This document shows, one piece after another, positions 54,406-64,000 of a stretch of DNA of 64,000 nt (the stretch's first letter is position 1; the number at the start of each line of letters is the position of its first letter). The notes beneath the pieces were generated by a model. The model was not told the origin of the DNA, did not search any database, and saw nothing but the letters and a program-made list of their open reading frames with translations. A program made the position numbers and the translations under genes. This stretch comes from Apodemus sylvaticus (lineage: Eukaryota; Chordata; Mammalia; Rodentia; Muridae): contig NC_067477.1 of the NCBI RefSeq assembly GCF_947179515.1, positions 125,009,796 through 125,073,795 on the forward strand. The letters are read 5' to 3'.

Positions 54406-55452
54406 GTAAACATGGCCTCCCACAGCTCACCATTCCTCCATCTGAGCCCACTGGAGGACCCTGTTGTGCTAAAACTGGCCCTGCATGGAAAGCCTTTCCA
54501 ACCTTTGTCAGTCAGTCTTTGGAAAACTTTTATCTCATTTTGTATGGTGGCATCCACCTGTAATCACAGTGCTAGGGGCGGGGCCTGGAGCAGGAGATTG
54601 CCATGTCAGGCCCACTCTTGTGCTTCACAACAATTTCTAAGCCAGTCAAAGCTACAAACCAAGACCTGCCTGAAAAACAGAACACAAATTCTCTGTATTG
54701 TAGAAGAGTTATTATTACTTTCAAAGGCCAGAAAAGGGATCTTCTGGAACTGTATTTTTGGTTTGTTGTGAGGCATCAATGTGGTTCTGGGAAACAAACT
54801 CAGGTCCTTTAGCTTCTGAGTATCTCTGCAGCCCCTCAGCTGTTCCTCTCTGTTCCTGTGGTTCTGGTGGTTAGGACCACTGAACAGCAATGCTGCCTCA
54901 GCATGTGCGATAGTCAGTTGAGATAAAGGATACTGGGCTTCAGGCTAGGGACTTAGACACATTCCTCCAGAGAAAGAAATTATGGTGTATCGATGAAGTA
55001 CCATAAGAATTAATTTTCTCTCCCAGTTTTAGACTATAGATCCAGCTATCTTGCAAATAAAATATCCCTGGGATCCTGCACTTCACTCTGTTATTTTGGC
55101 AAAATAATGATTTTTACTTATTTTAGTAAAATGTTTGCTTTTATTTATTAAATTTAGTCTTTTAAAATTAATGCAAACATGGAAAAGATACTATTTAGTG
55201 GATTTTATTTTTTATTTTTATAAAAATAAGCCCCTAACAATTGTTCTTCAATCTCAGCTCTTCTTTAACTAGTTGTCCCAGGTGTGTGTAGCAGTGTGTG
55301 TTCTGATGACCATGAAGATCCTTATTATAGTGTGCATTAATTCTTTTGTAGTCGGGGGTAATGTGTTTTATTGTTTGCCAATTTGTACCTCAGGCTTAGT
55401 TTTTCTTGCTGACTGGGAGTTGTTAAACCACTTCTTTTATCACTTTATCACT
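54406..55452. other. Flank of the last Heatr5b-ps exon
   Basis: The following parent exon (VYVVAMNIKKEAES) was not found. About 54740-54840 resembles a degraded antisense SINE ending 'ctctgcagcccc'. The rest is AT-rich. Confidence 0.45.
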
Positions 55453-55980
55453 GTTTTTTTTTTTTTTAATATCGCCTTCATTTATATTGCCAATGGTAAA
55501 ATCTTTTCCCATTCCCCCCTCCCCAAAGACCCCCAACCCCTCCTTCCCCCCCATATATGCCCCTCCACCCAACCCACTCTTACCTTCTCCCCCTCCCCCC
55601 TGCTTGGTTTCCCGTTCTTCGGGCCTCTATTGAGCCTTTAACTGACCAAGGACTACTCCTCCCACTGATGCCCAATTTGGCCTTCCTCTGCCACATTTTT
55701 GGCTGGAACCATGTGTATCCCTTGGTTGATGGTTCAGTCCCTGGGAGTCTTGGGGCATCTGGGTGGCCGAAGTCATTGTTCTTCACATGGGTCTATAAAC
55801 CCTTCTGCCCCTCCGGACCACCCTCCAGCTCCTCCTTTGGAGACCCCACGCTCAGTCCAATAGTTGGTTGCTAGTTTCTGCTTCTGTATTTGTAAGGCTC
55901 TGGCAAGGCTACTGCCCACCACCTAGTGTCCTGGAGCCGCTCTGCTCTAGGACTCACTACCCAGCAACCTCCAGATTGCC
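55453..55980 (-). mobile_element. LINE-1 3'UTR, antisense
   Basis: Poly-T at 55453-55466 is followed by 'aatatcgccttcatttatat' and a C-rich stretch, then a long 3'UTR-type sequence ('ggctggaaccatgtgtatcc'). No ORF2 is reached. The right edge is approximate. Confidence 0.75.
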
Positions 55981-56099
55981 ACCCCCCTTCCACCTCTTCT
56001 ACCCTTCCCCTTTTACCTTCTACCTTTTCCATTGGATGTGGTAGACCTGTGCCACATCTGGCACAGAGAGGGTCCTACTTCCTGATTCTCTCTAGAGAA

Positions 56100-56270
56100 C
56101 TGACAGGAGCAGGGCATTCAAGAATTGGCAGGAGCAGGTCATTTGAGATCTGGCAGCAGCAGGGCATTTAAACAGATAGAAGCAGGGCATTCAAAAACCA
56201 GCATCAACAGGGCATTCAAGATCTGTTATCAGCAGATGATTTGAGAGTGAGCAGACTACAGGGCATTCGA
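56100..56270 (+). repeat. 24-26 bp tandem array in L1 5'UTR
   Basis: Seven imperfect units built on 'ggagcagggcattcaagaat' with starts near 56111, 56135, 56161, 56183, 56209, 56233 and 56259. Confidence 0.85.
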
Positions 56271-56616
56271 CTCTTGCCAAGTCTGCCAGACAGAAGACCC
56301 CATCACCTGATACTTCCTGGAGAACCAGGTTTTTGCAGGGCATCGGACATAAAGAGAAGCCCAGGAGTACAGAAACACAGGCCTGCAGGTCAGAGAAAAT
56401 AGAGACAGCAAGACCAGCTAACACCAGAGATAGCGAGATGGCCAAAGGCGAATGCAAGATCATTATCAACAGAAGCAAAGACAACATGGCACCATCAGAA
56501 CCCAGTTCTCCCACAACAGCAAATCCTGCATACTCCATCACATCAGAAAAGCAATAACTAGATTTAAAATCATATCTCATATCGCTGATGGAGGACTTCA
56601 AGAAGGATATAAATAA

Positions 56617-56960
56617 CTCCCTTAAAGAAATACAAGAGAACTTAAGTCAACAGGTAGAAGCACAAAAATCCCTTAAAGAATATGGATCAAAAGGTAGAAG
56701 CCGTTAATGAAGAAACACAAAAATCTCTTAAAGAAATACAGGAGAACATGGGTCAACAGATTGAAGCCCTTAAAGAGGCAATCCAAAAATCCCATAGGGA
56801 ATTATGGGAGAACATGGGTCAACATGCAGAAACCCTTAAAGAGGAATCACAAAAATCCCTAAAAGAAACAAAGGAGAACATGGGTCAACAGGTAGAAGGC
56901 CTTAAAGAGAAAACACAAAAATTCCTTAAAGAATTTCTGGAAAAAAACAAACAGGTGAAG
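56617..56960 (+). repeat. 66-bp repeats coding the L1 ORF1 coiled coil
   Basis: The word 'gaacatgggtcaaca' or a variant recurs every 66 bp (about 56679, 56745, 56811, 56877), coding 22-residue units such as KSLKEIQENMGQQIEALKEA. 22 residues is three heptads plus one, consistent with a coiled coil. Length variation here is known for mouse L1 ORF1. A frameshift lies before 56682. Confidence 0.88.
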
Positions 56961-57275
56961 GAACTGAACAAAACAAAACTATGCAGGATCTAAAACTGTA
57001 AATAGAATCAATAAATTGCAAAGTTAGACATCTCTGAAGATAGAAAACCTTGGAAAGAATTCAGGAGTCATAGATGCAAGCATCAACAACAGAATACAAG
57101 AGATAGAAGAAAGAATATCGGATGCTGAAGATTCCATAGAAAACATTGATTCAACAGTCAAAGAAAATGCAAAATGCAAAAAGCTTGTAACCCAAAACAT
57201 TCAGGAAATCCAGGACACAATAAGAAGACCAAACCTAAGGATTACAGGAATACAACAAAGCGAGGATTTACATGT

Positions 57276-59291
57276 TTTTTTTTTAATTTATTGATATATT
57301 TATTTACATTTCAAATGATTTCCCCTTTTCTGGACCCCCACTCCCCGAAAGTCCCATCAGTCCCCTTCCCTCCCCCTGTTTTCACACTCAACCATTCCCA
57401 CTTCCCTGTTCTGATTTTGCTCTATACTGCTTCACTGAGTCTTTTCAGAACAAGGGGCCACTCCCCTGTTCTTCTTGTACCTCATTTGATGTGTGGATTA
57501 TGTTTTGGGTATTCCAGTTTTCTAGGTTAATATCCACTTATTGGTGAGTGCATACCATGATTCATCTTTTGAGTCTGGGTTACCTCACTTAGTATGATGT
57601 TCTCCAGCTCCATCCATTTGCCTAAGAATTTCATGAATTCATTGTTTCTAATGGCTGAATAGTACTCCATTGTGTAGATATACCACATTTTTTGCATCCA
57701 CTCTTCTGTTGAGGGATACCTGGGTTCTTTCCAACTTCTGGCAATTATAAATAGGGCTGCTATGAACATAGTGGAACATGTATCCTTATTACATGCTGGG
57801 GAATCTTTTGGGTATATGCCCAGGAGTGGTATAGCAGGATCTTCTGGAAGTGAGGTGCCCAGTTTTCGGAGGAACCGCCAGACTGATTTCCAGAGTGGAG
57901 GAGTGTTCCTCTTTCTCCACATCCTCGCCAACACCTGCTGTCTCCTGAATTTTTAATCTTAGCCATTCTGACTGGTGTAAGGTGAAATCTCAGGGTTGTT
58001 TTGATTTGCATTTCCCTAATGACTAATGAAGTTGAGCATTTTTTAAGATGTTTCTCCGCCATCCGAAGTTCTTCAGGTGAGAATTCTTTGTTTAACTCTG
58101 TACCCCATTTTTTAATAGGGTTGTTTGGTTTTCTGGAGTCTAACTTCTTGAGTTCTTTATATATATTGGATATTAGCCCTCTATCTGATGTAGGATTGGT
58201 GAAGATCTTTTCCCAATTTGTTGGTTGCCGATTTGTCCTATTGATGGTGTCCTTTGACTTACAGAAACTTTGTAATTTTATGAGGTCCCATTTGTCAATT
58301 CTTGATCTTAGAGCATATGCTATTGGTGTTCTATTCAGAATATTTCTCCCGGTACTGATGTCCTCAAGGATCTTCCCCAGTTTCTTTTCTATTAGCTTCA
58401 GAGTATCTGTCTTTATGTGGAGGTCCTTGATCCCATTTGGATTTGAGCTTAGTACAAGGAGACAAGGATGGATCTTCTGCATGATGACCTCCAGTTGAAC
58501 CAGCACCATGTGTTGAAAAGGCTATCTTTTTTCCATTGGATGCTTTCAGCCCCTTTGTCGAGGATCAAGTGGCCATAGGTGTGTTGGTTCATTTCTGGGT
58601 CTTCAATCCTATTCCATTGATCTGCTTGCCTGATATTGTACCAATACCATGCAGTTTTTAACACTATTGCTCTGTAGTATTGCTTGAGGTCAGGGATACT
58701 GATTCCCCCATAATTTCTTTTGTTGCTGAGAATAGTTTTAGCTATCCTGGGTTTTTTGTTATTCCAGATGAATTTGATAATTGCTCTTTCTAACTCTGTG
58801 AAGAATTGAGTTGGGATTTTGATGGGTATTGCATTGAATCTGTATATTGCTTTTGGCAAAATGGCCATTTTAACTATATTGATTCTGCCGATCCATGAGC
58901 ATGGGAGGTTTTCCCATTTTTTGAGGTCTTCTTCCATTTCCTTCTTCAGGGTCTTGAAGTTCTTGTCATACAGATCTTTCCATGTTTGGTAAGAGTCACC
59001 CCAAGATACTTTATACTGTTTGTGGCTATTGTGAAGGGGGTCATTTCCCTAATTTCTTTCTCAGCCTGCTTATCCTTTGAGTATAGGAAGGCCACTGATT
59101 TGCTTGAGTTGATTTTATAACCTGCCATTTTGCTGAAGTTGTTTGTCAGCTGTAGGAGTTCTCTAGTGGAGTTTTTTGGGTCACTTAGGTAGACTATCAT
59201 GTCATCTGCAAATAATGATAGTTTGACTTCTTCCTTTCCAATTTGTATCCCTTTGACCTCCTTATGTTGTCGAATTGCCCAAGCTAGTAAC
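57276..59291 (-). mobile_element. LINE-1, antisense, inserted in host L1 ORF1
   Basis: Poly-T at 57276-57286, 3'UTR, then most of the reverse-transcriptase C-terminal half of ORF2: 57527-58509 and 58449-58937 carry the SRCWRGCGERGTLLH and PRIAKTILSNKR motifs, with frame breaks. The ADDMIVYLSDPKNSTREL region is at about 59200. The copy is 5'-truncated near 59280. The host word 'aggatttacat' occurs on both sides (57264-57274 and 59296-59306), fitting a target-site duplication. About 30 bp are missing near 57897 relative to other copies. Confidence 0.95.
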
Positions 59292-59323
59292 TTAAGGATT
59301 TACATCTTAAAGAGCCAATAAAT

Positions 59324-60511
59324 ATTTTTTTTTGTTTTTTGTTTTGTTTTGTTTTTTTGTTGTTGTTTTTTGTTTTTTGTTTTTTCTAATATTTTTATTT
59401 TCTATATTCTTTATTTACATTCCAAATGATTTCCCCTTTCCCAGATCCCCCTCCCCATATATCCCATAAGCCTTCTTCTCTCCATCCCTTCTCCAATCAC
59501 CTCCTTCCTTTTTCTCTGTCCTTATATTCCTCTCCAATGCTAGATCAATCCTTTCCAGGATCAGGACCCTCTCCATACTTCTTCATGGGAGTCATTTGTT
59601 ATGCGATTTGTGCCTTGGGTTCAGAGCTTCTGGGCTAATTAATATCCACTTATCAGAGATTACATTCCATGTGTATTCTTTTGTGATTGGGTTACCTCAC
59701 TTAGGATGATATTTTCCAGATCAAACCATTTGCCTAAAAATTTTGTGAATTCATTGTTTCTAATTGCTGAGCAGTATTCCATTGTGTAAATATACCACAT
59801 TTTCTGTATCCATTCCTCCACTGAGGGACATCTGGGTTCTTTCCAGCTTCTGGCTATTATAAATAAGGCTGCTATAAACATAATGGAGCATGTGTCTTTA
59901 TTGCATGCCGGGGAATCCTTTGAGTATATGCCAAGGAGAGGTATATCAGGGTCCTCCAGAAGTGTCATGTCCAGTTTCCTGAGGAACCTCCAGACTGATT
60001 TCCAAAGTGGTTGTACCATCTTACAGCCCCACCAGCAGTGTAGGAGTGGTCCTCTTTTTCCACATCCTCGCCAACACCTGCTGTCTCCTGAGTTTTTGAT
60101 CTTAGCCATTCTGACTGCTGTAAGGTGAAATCTCAGGGTCGTTTTGATTTGCATTTCCCTAATGACTAATGATGTTGAGCACTTTTTAAGGTGCTTCCTG
60201 GCCATCTGAATTTCTTCAGGTGAAAATTCTTTGTTTATATCTGTACCCCATTTTTTAATAGGGTTATTTGTTTCCCTGGGGTCTAACTTCTTGAGTTCTT
60301 TGTATATATTGGATATTAGCCTTCTATCAGATGTAGGGTTGGTGAATATCCTTTCCCAATTTGATGGTTGCCATTCTGTCCTTTTAACAATGTCCTTTGC
60401 CTTACAGAAACTTTGTAATTTTATGAGGTCCCATTTGTCAATTCTTGATCTTAGAGCATAAGCTATTGGTGTTCTGTTCAGGAACTTTTCCCCTGTGCCC
60501 ATGTCCTCAAG
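59324..60511 (-). mobile_element. LINE-1, antisense, second insertion in host L1
   Basis: A T/G-rich degenerate tail (59324-59390), the 3'UTR, and ORF2 C-terminus open from 60592 down to 59660 as one frame (310 codons with read-in from host sequence). It is 5'-truncated at about 60511. About 40 bases of host ORF1 are missing at the join, so this insertion came with a deletion rather than a clean duplication. Confidence 0.94.
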
Positions 60512-61343
60512 GGAGAGATGCTCATGAATATACAAGAAGCCTAAAGAACTCCAAACAGAATGGACCAGAACAGAAATACACATACTAGTCAAAACCCCAA
60601 ATGTACTAAATAAAGAATATTAAAAGCAGTAAGAGAAAAAGGCCAAGTAGCATATAAAGGAAGAAGTGTTAGAATTACACCAGACTTCTCACCTGAGACT
60701 GTGAAAGCTAGAAGATTCTGGGCTGATCTCATGCAGGCTCTAAGAGAACACAAATGCCAGACAAGATTACTATACCCAGAAAACTCTCAATCATCATAGA
60801 TGGAGAAACCAAGATATTCCATGTTTACACAATATCTTTCCACAAACCCAGCCCTACAAAGGATACTAGGTGGAAAACACCAATACAAGGAGGGAAACTA
60901 CACCCTGGATAGAGCAAGATAGTAACCTTCTTTCATCAAACCCAATAGAAGATAACCACTCAAATATAAAAATAACATCAAAAATAACAGGGAGTAATAA
61001 TCACTATTCCTTAATATCTCTTAACATCAATGGACTCGATTCCCAAATAAAAAGACAAAGGCTAACAGACTGGATATGTAAACAGGACCCTCCATTTTGC
61101 TGCATACAGGAAGCACACCTAGTGTCAAAGACAAACACTACCTCAGAGTAAAAGGCTGGAAAACAATTTTACAAGCAAATGGTCTTATCAAACAAGCCGG
61201 AGTAGCCACTCTAATATAGGATAAAATTGAGTTTCAACCTGAAGTCATCAAAAGAGACATGGAAGGACACTTCTTACTGGTCAAAGGAAAATTCTGAACA
61301 TCTATGCTCCAAATGTAAGGGAAATATCATTCATAAAAGAAGC

Positions 61344-63095
61344 TTTACAGTGTCCTTTACCTTAAAGAAACTTTGTAATTTTATGAGGTCCCATTTGCCA
61401 ATTCTTGATCTTAGGGCATAAGCTATTGGTGTTCAGTTCAGGAAATTTTCCCGTGTCCATGTCCTCAAGGGGTTTACCCACTTTCTTTTCTATTAGTTTC
61501 AGTGTGTCTGGTTTTACGTGGAGGTCCTTGATCCACTTGGAGTTAAACTTAGTACAAGGAGATAAGAATTGATCAATTCCCATTCTTCTGCATGCTCACC
61601 TCCAGTTGACCCAGCACCATGGGTTGAAAAGGCTATCTTTTTTCCACTGGATGCTTTCGGCTCCTTTGTCGAAGATCAAGTGACCCTAGGTGTGTGGATT
61701 CATTTCTGTGTCTTCAATTCTATTCCATTGGTCCACTTGTCTGTCACTGTGCCAATACCATGCAGTTTTTAACACTATTGCTCAGTAGTATTGCTTGAAG
61801 TTAGGGATACTGATTCCCCCAGAATTTCTTTTGTTGTTGAGAATAGTTTTAGCTATCCTGGGTTTTTTGTTATTCCAGATGAATTTGAGAATTGCTTTTT
61901 CTAACTTTGTGAAGAACTGAGTTGGGATTTTGATGGGGATTGCGTTGAATCTGTAGATCGCTTTTGGCAAGATGGCCATTTTAACTATATTAATCCTGCC
62001 AATCCACGAGCATGGCAGATTTTTTCCATTTTCTGAGGTCTTCTTCGATTTCCTTCTTCAGAGACCTGAAGTTCTTGTCGTATAGATCTTTCACTTGTTT
62101 GGTTAGAGTCAGACCAAGATACTTTATATTATTTGTGGCTATTGTGAAGGGTGTCATTTCCCTAAGTTCTTTCTCAGCCTGCTTATGCTTTGAGTATAGG
62201 AAGGCAACTGATTTGCTTGAGTTGATTTTATAACCAGCCACTTTGCTGAAGTTGTTTATCAGCTGTAGTTCTCTGGTGGAGGTTTTCGGGTCACTTATGT
62301 AGACTATCATGTCATCTGCAAATAGTGATAATTTGACTTCTTCCTTTCCAATTTGTATCCCCTTGACATCTTTATGTTGTCTAATTGTTCTAGCTAGAAC
62401 TTCAAGTACTATATTGAAAAGATATGGAGAGAGAGGACAGCCTTGTCTAGTCCCTGATTTTTGTGGGATTGCTTCAAGTTTCTCTCCATTTAGTTTGATG
62501 TTGGCTACCAGTTTCCTGTATATTGCTTTAGCAATGTTTACGTATGGGCCTTGAATTCCTGTTCTTTCCAAGACTTTTAGCATGAAAGGATGCTGAATTT
62601 TGTCAAATGGTTTTTCTGCATCTAATGAGATGATCATGTGGTTTTTTTCTTTGAGTTTGTTTATGTAGTAGAGCACATTGATGGATTTCCTTATACTGAA
62701 CCATCCCTGCATCCCTGGGATGAAGCCTACTAGATCATGGTGGATGATCGTTTTGATGTGTTCTTGGATTCGGTTGGCAAGAATTTTATTAAGTATTTTT
62801 GCATCAATATTCATAAGGGAAATTGGCCTGAAGTTCTCTTTCTTTGTTGGATCTTTGTGTGGTTTTGGTATCAGCGTAATTGTGGCTTCATAGAACGAGT
62901 TGGGTAGAGTTCCTTCTATTTCTATTTTATGGAATAGTTTGAAGAGTATTGGTGTTAGGTCTTCTATGAAGGTCTGATAGAATTCTGCACTGAAGCCATC
63001 TGGTCCCGTGATTTTTTTGGTTATGAGACTTTCTATCGCCCTTTTTATTTCTTCAGGTGTTATGGGACTGTTTAGATGATCTATTTGATCCTGAT
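61344..63095 (-). mobile_element. LINE-1 ORF2 segment, antisense, lacking 3' end
   Basis: Reverse-transcriptase core on the minus strand, open at 62814-61990 (274 codons: FIPGMQGWFSIRKSINVLYY; catalytic ADD in LSLFADDMIVYISDP). The left edge at 61344 stops in the C-terminal domain without 3'UTR. The right edge meets another L1 at 63095. Frame breaks occur at 61979 and elsewhere. Confidence 0.93.
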
Positions 63096-64000
63096 TTAGT
63101 TTTTTTTATATTTTATTTTATTTTATTTTTATTTACATTGCAAACGGTTTCCCCTTTTCTGGGTCCCCACTCCCAGCAAGTCCCATAAGCCCTCTTCCGT
63201 CCCCCTATTCTTCCATCCACCCCTTCCCTCTTCCCTGTTCTGGAATTCCCCTATATTCTTGCACTAGTCTTTCCAGAACCAGGGGCCACTCCTCCATTCT
63301 TTTTGGACATCATTTAATTTGTGGATTATGTCCTGGGTATTCAAAGTTTCTAGGCTAATATCCACTTATCAGTGAGTGCATACCATGATTGATCTTTTGA
63401 GACTGGGTTACCTCACTTAGTATGATATTCTCCAGCTCCATCCATTTGTCTAAGAATTTCATGAATTCGTTGTTTCTAATCGCTGAATAGTACTCCATTG
63501 TGTAAATATACCACATTTTTTGTATCCATTCCTCCGTTGAAGGACACCTAGATTCTTTCCAGGTTCTGGCTACTACAAATAGGGCTGCTATGAACATAGT
63601 TGAGCATGTGTCCATATTGCATGCTGAAGAATCCTCTGGATATATGCCCAGTAGTGGTATAACAGGGTCCTCAGGGAGTGACATGCCCAGTTTTCTGAGG
63701 AACCGCCAGACTGATTTCCAAAGTGGTTGCACCATCTTGCAATCCCACCAGCAGTGGAGGAGTGTTCCTCTTTCTGTACATCCTCGCCAACACCTGCTGT
63801 CTCCTGAGTTTTTGACCTTAGCCATTCTGACTGGTGTGAGGTGAAATCTCAGGGTTGTTTTGATTTGCATTTCCCTAATGATTAATGATGCTGAACATTT
63901 CTTAAGGTGTTTCTCAGCTCTCCGAAGTTCTTCATGTAAAAATTCTTTGATTAGCTCCATACCCCACATTTTAATGGGGTTATTTGGTTCTCTGGGTTCT
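63096..64000 (-). mobile_element. LINE-1, antisense, running off the window
   Basis: The tail (TTTTATTTTAT at 63101-63130) and 3'UTR are followed by the ORF2 C-terminal frame open at 63969-63355 (204 codons). It continues past the right edge, so its full length is unknown. Confidence 0.95.

Larger units (their letters stand above)
56040..61343 (+). mobile_element. Host LINE-1 (5'UTR, ORF1, ORF2 start) interrupted twice
   Basis: In plus orientation: a 5'UTR with a 24-26 bp tandem array (56100-56270), then ORF1 with a coiled coil of 66-bp repeats (about 56617-56960), broken at 57265 by an antisense L1. ORF1 resumes at about 59292 for 30 bases, is broken again by a second antisense L1, resumes at 60512 (RNA-binding region, frame-damaged) and ends near 60920. 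ORF2 starts and its endonuclease region runs, frame-damaged, to 61343, where another antisense L1 begins. Assembly by order: 56040-57275, 59282-59323, 60512-61343. Confidence 0.9.

Noticed and set aside
56100..56270. CRISPR-like array
   Set aside because: Vertebrate DNA. Units are contiguous and degenerate with no unique spacers, inside an L1 5'UTR.
59660..60592. 310-codon open frame, longest in the window
   Set aside because: LINE-1 ORF2 C-terminus with read-in from the host L1 on the antisense strand.
61300..61400. Twin-priming 5' inversion of a single L1 (plus part followed by antisense part)
   Set aside because: In twin priming the poly-A lies at the outer end of the sense part. Here the antisense segment has no 3'UTR at this junction, so separate insertion or rearrangement is more likely.
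61990..62814. Open reverse-transcriptase core with intact ADD, possibly an active element
   Set aside because: The copy lacks ORF1, the 5'UTR and the 3' end and has frame breaks, so it cannot move by itself.

Overview
This is nuclear DNA of a murine rodent, most likely genus Mus. The B1 SINEs carry the mouse-type core 'gatttctgagttcgaggcc'. B2, B3 and ID/B4 SINEs are abundant, LINE-1 (L1) fragments have mouse-type 3'UTRs and 5' promoter monomers, and URR1 hAT DNA elements are present. Species level cannot be settled by eye. I see no intact protein-coding gene, rRNA, tRNA gene or CRISPR array. The window is repeat-dominated and holds two decayed, intron-containing copies of unrelated genes.

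Layout. (1) 0-8 kb: SINEs, simple repeats and an L1 3' end, with no gene recognised. (2) 8.0-10.2 kb, minus strand: four consecutive exons of a Zfp512 (ZNF512) pseudogene, disabled by a stop, a frameshift, a lost splice acceptor and indels in a zinc finger. (3) 10.8-21.1 kb: L1 fragments interleaved with LTR-retrovirus remnants. One LTR has GAGATCT-centred tandem repeats in its U3. (4) 21-29 kb: SINEs, simple repeats and a decayed LTR element with a visible polypurine tract. (5) 29.2-29.9 kb: a well-preserved CpG island with an NRF1-type palindrome and a good splice donor. It sits just upstream of the first coding exon of a Heatr5b copy. (6) 30.4-54.4 kb, plus strand: an exon-skeleton pseudogene of Heatr5b. 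Seven exons survive in the correct order with most splice sites, but blocks of intervening exons are gone, one exon has a stop, one has a lost donor, and the last is split by an L1 with a 16-bp target-site duplication. (7) 54.4-64 kb: L1 inserted into L1 several layers deep.

The two gene copies keep introns, so they arose by DNA duplication rather than retroposition. To my knowledge the parent genes are not neighbours (mouse chromosomes 5 and 17), so the region looks like a mosaic segmental duplication later eroded by deletion and L1 insertion. Nothing here should make a Heatr5b or Zfp512 protein. The one plausibly functional item is the CpG island, which might drive a non-coding transcript through the Heatr5b exon remnants.
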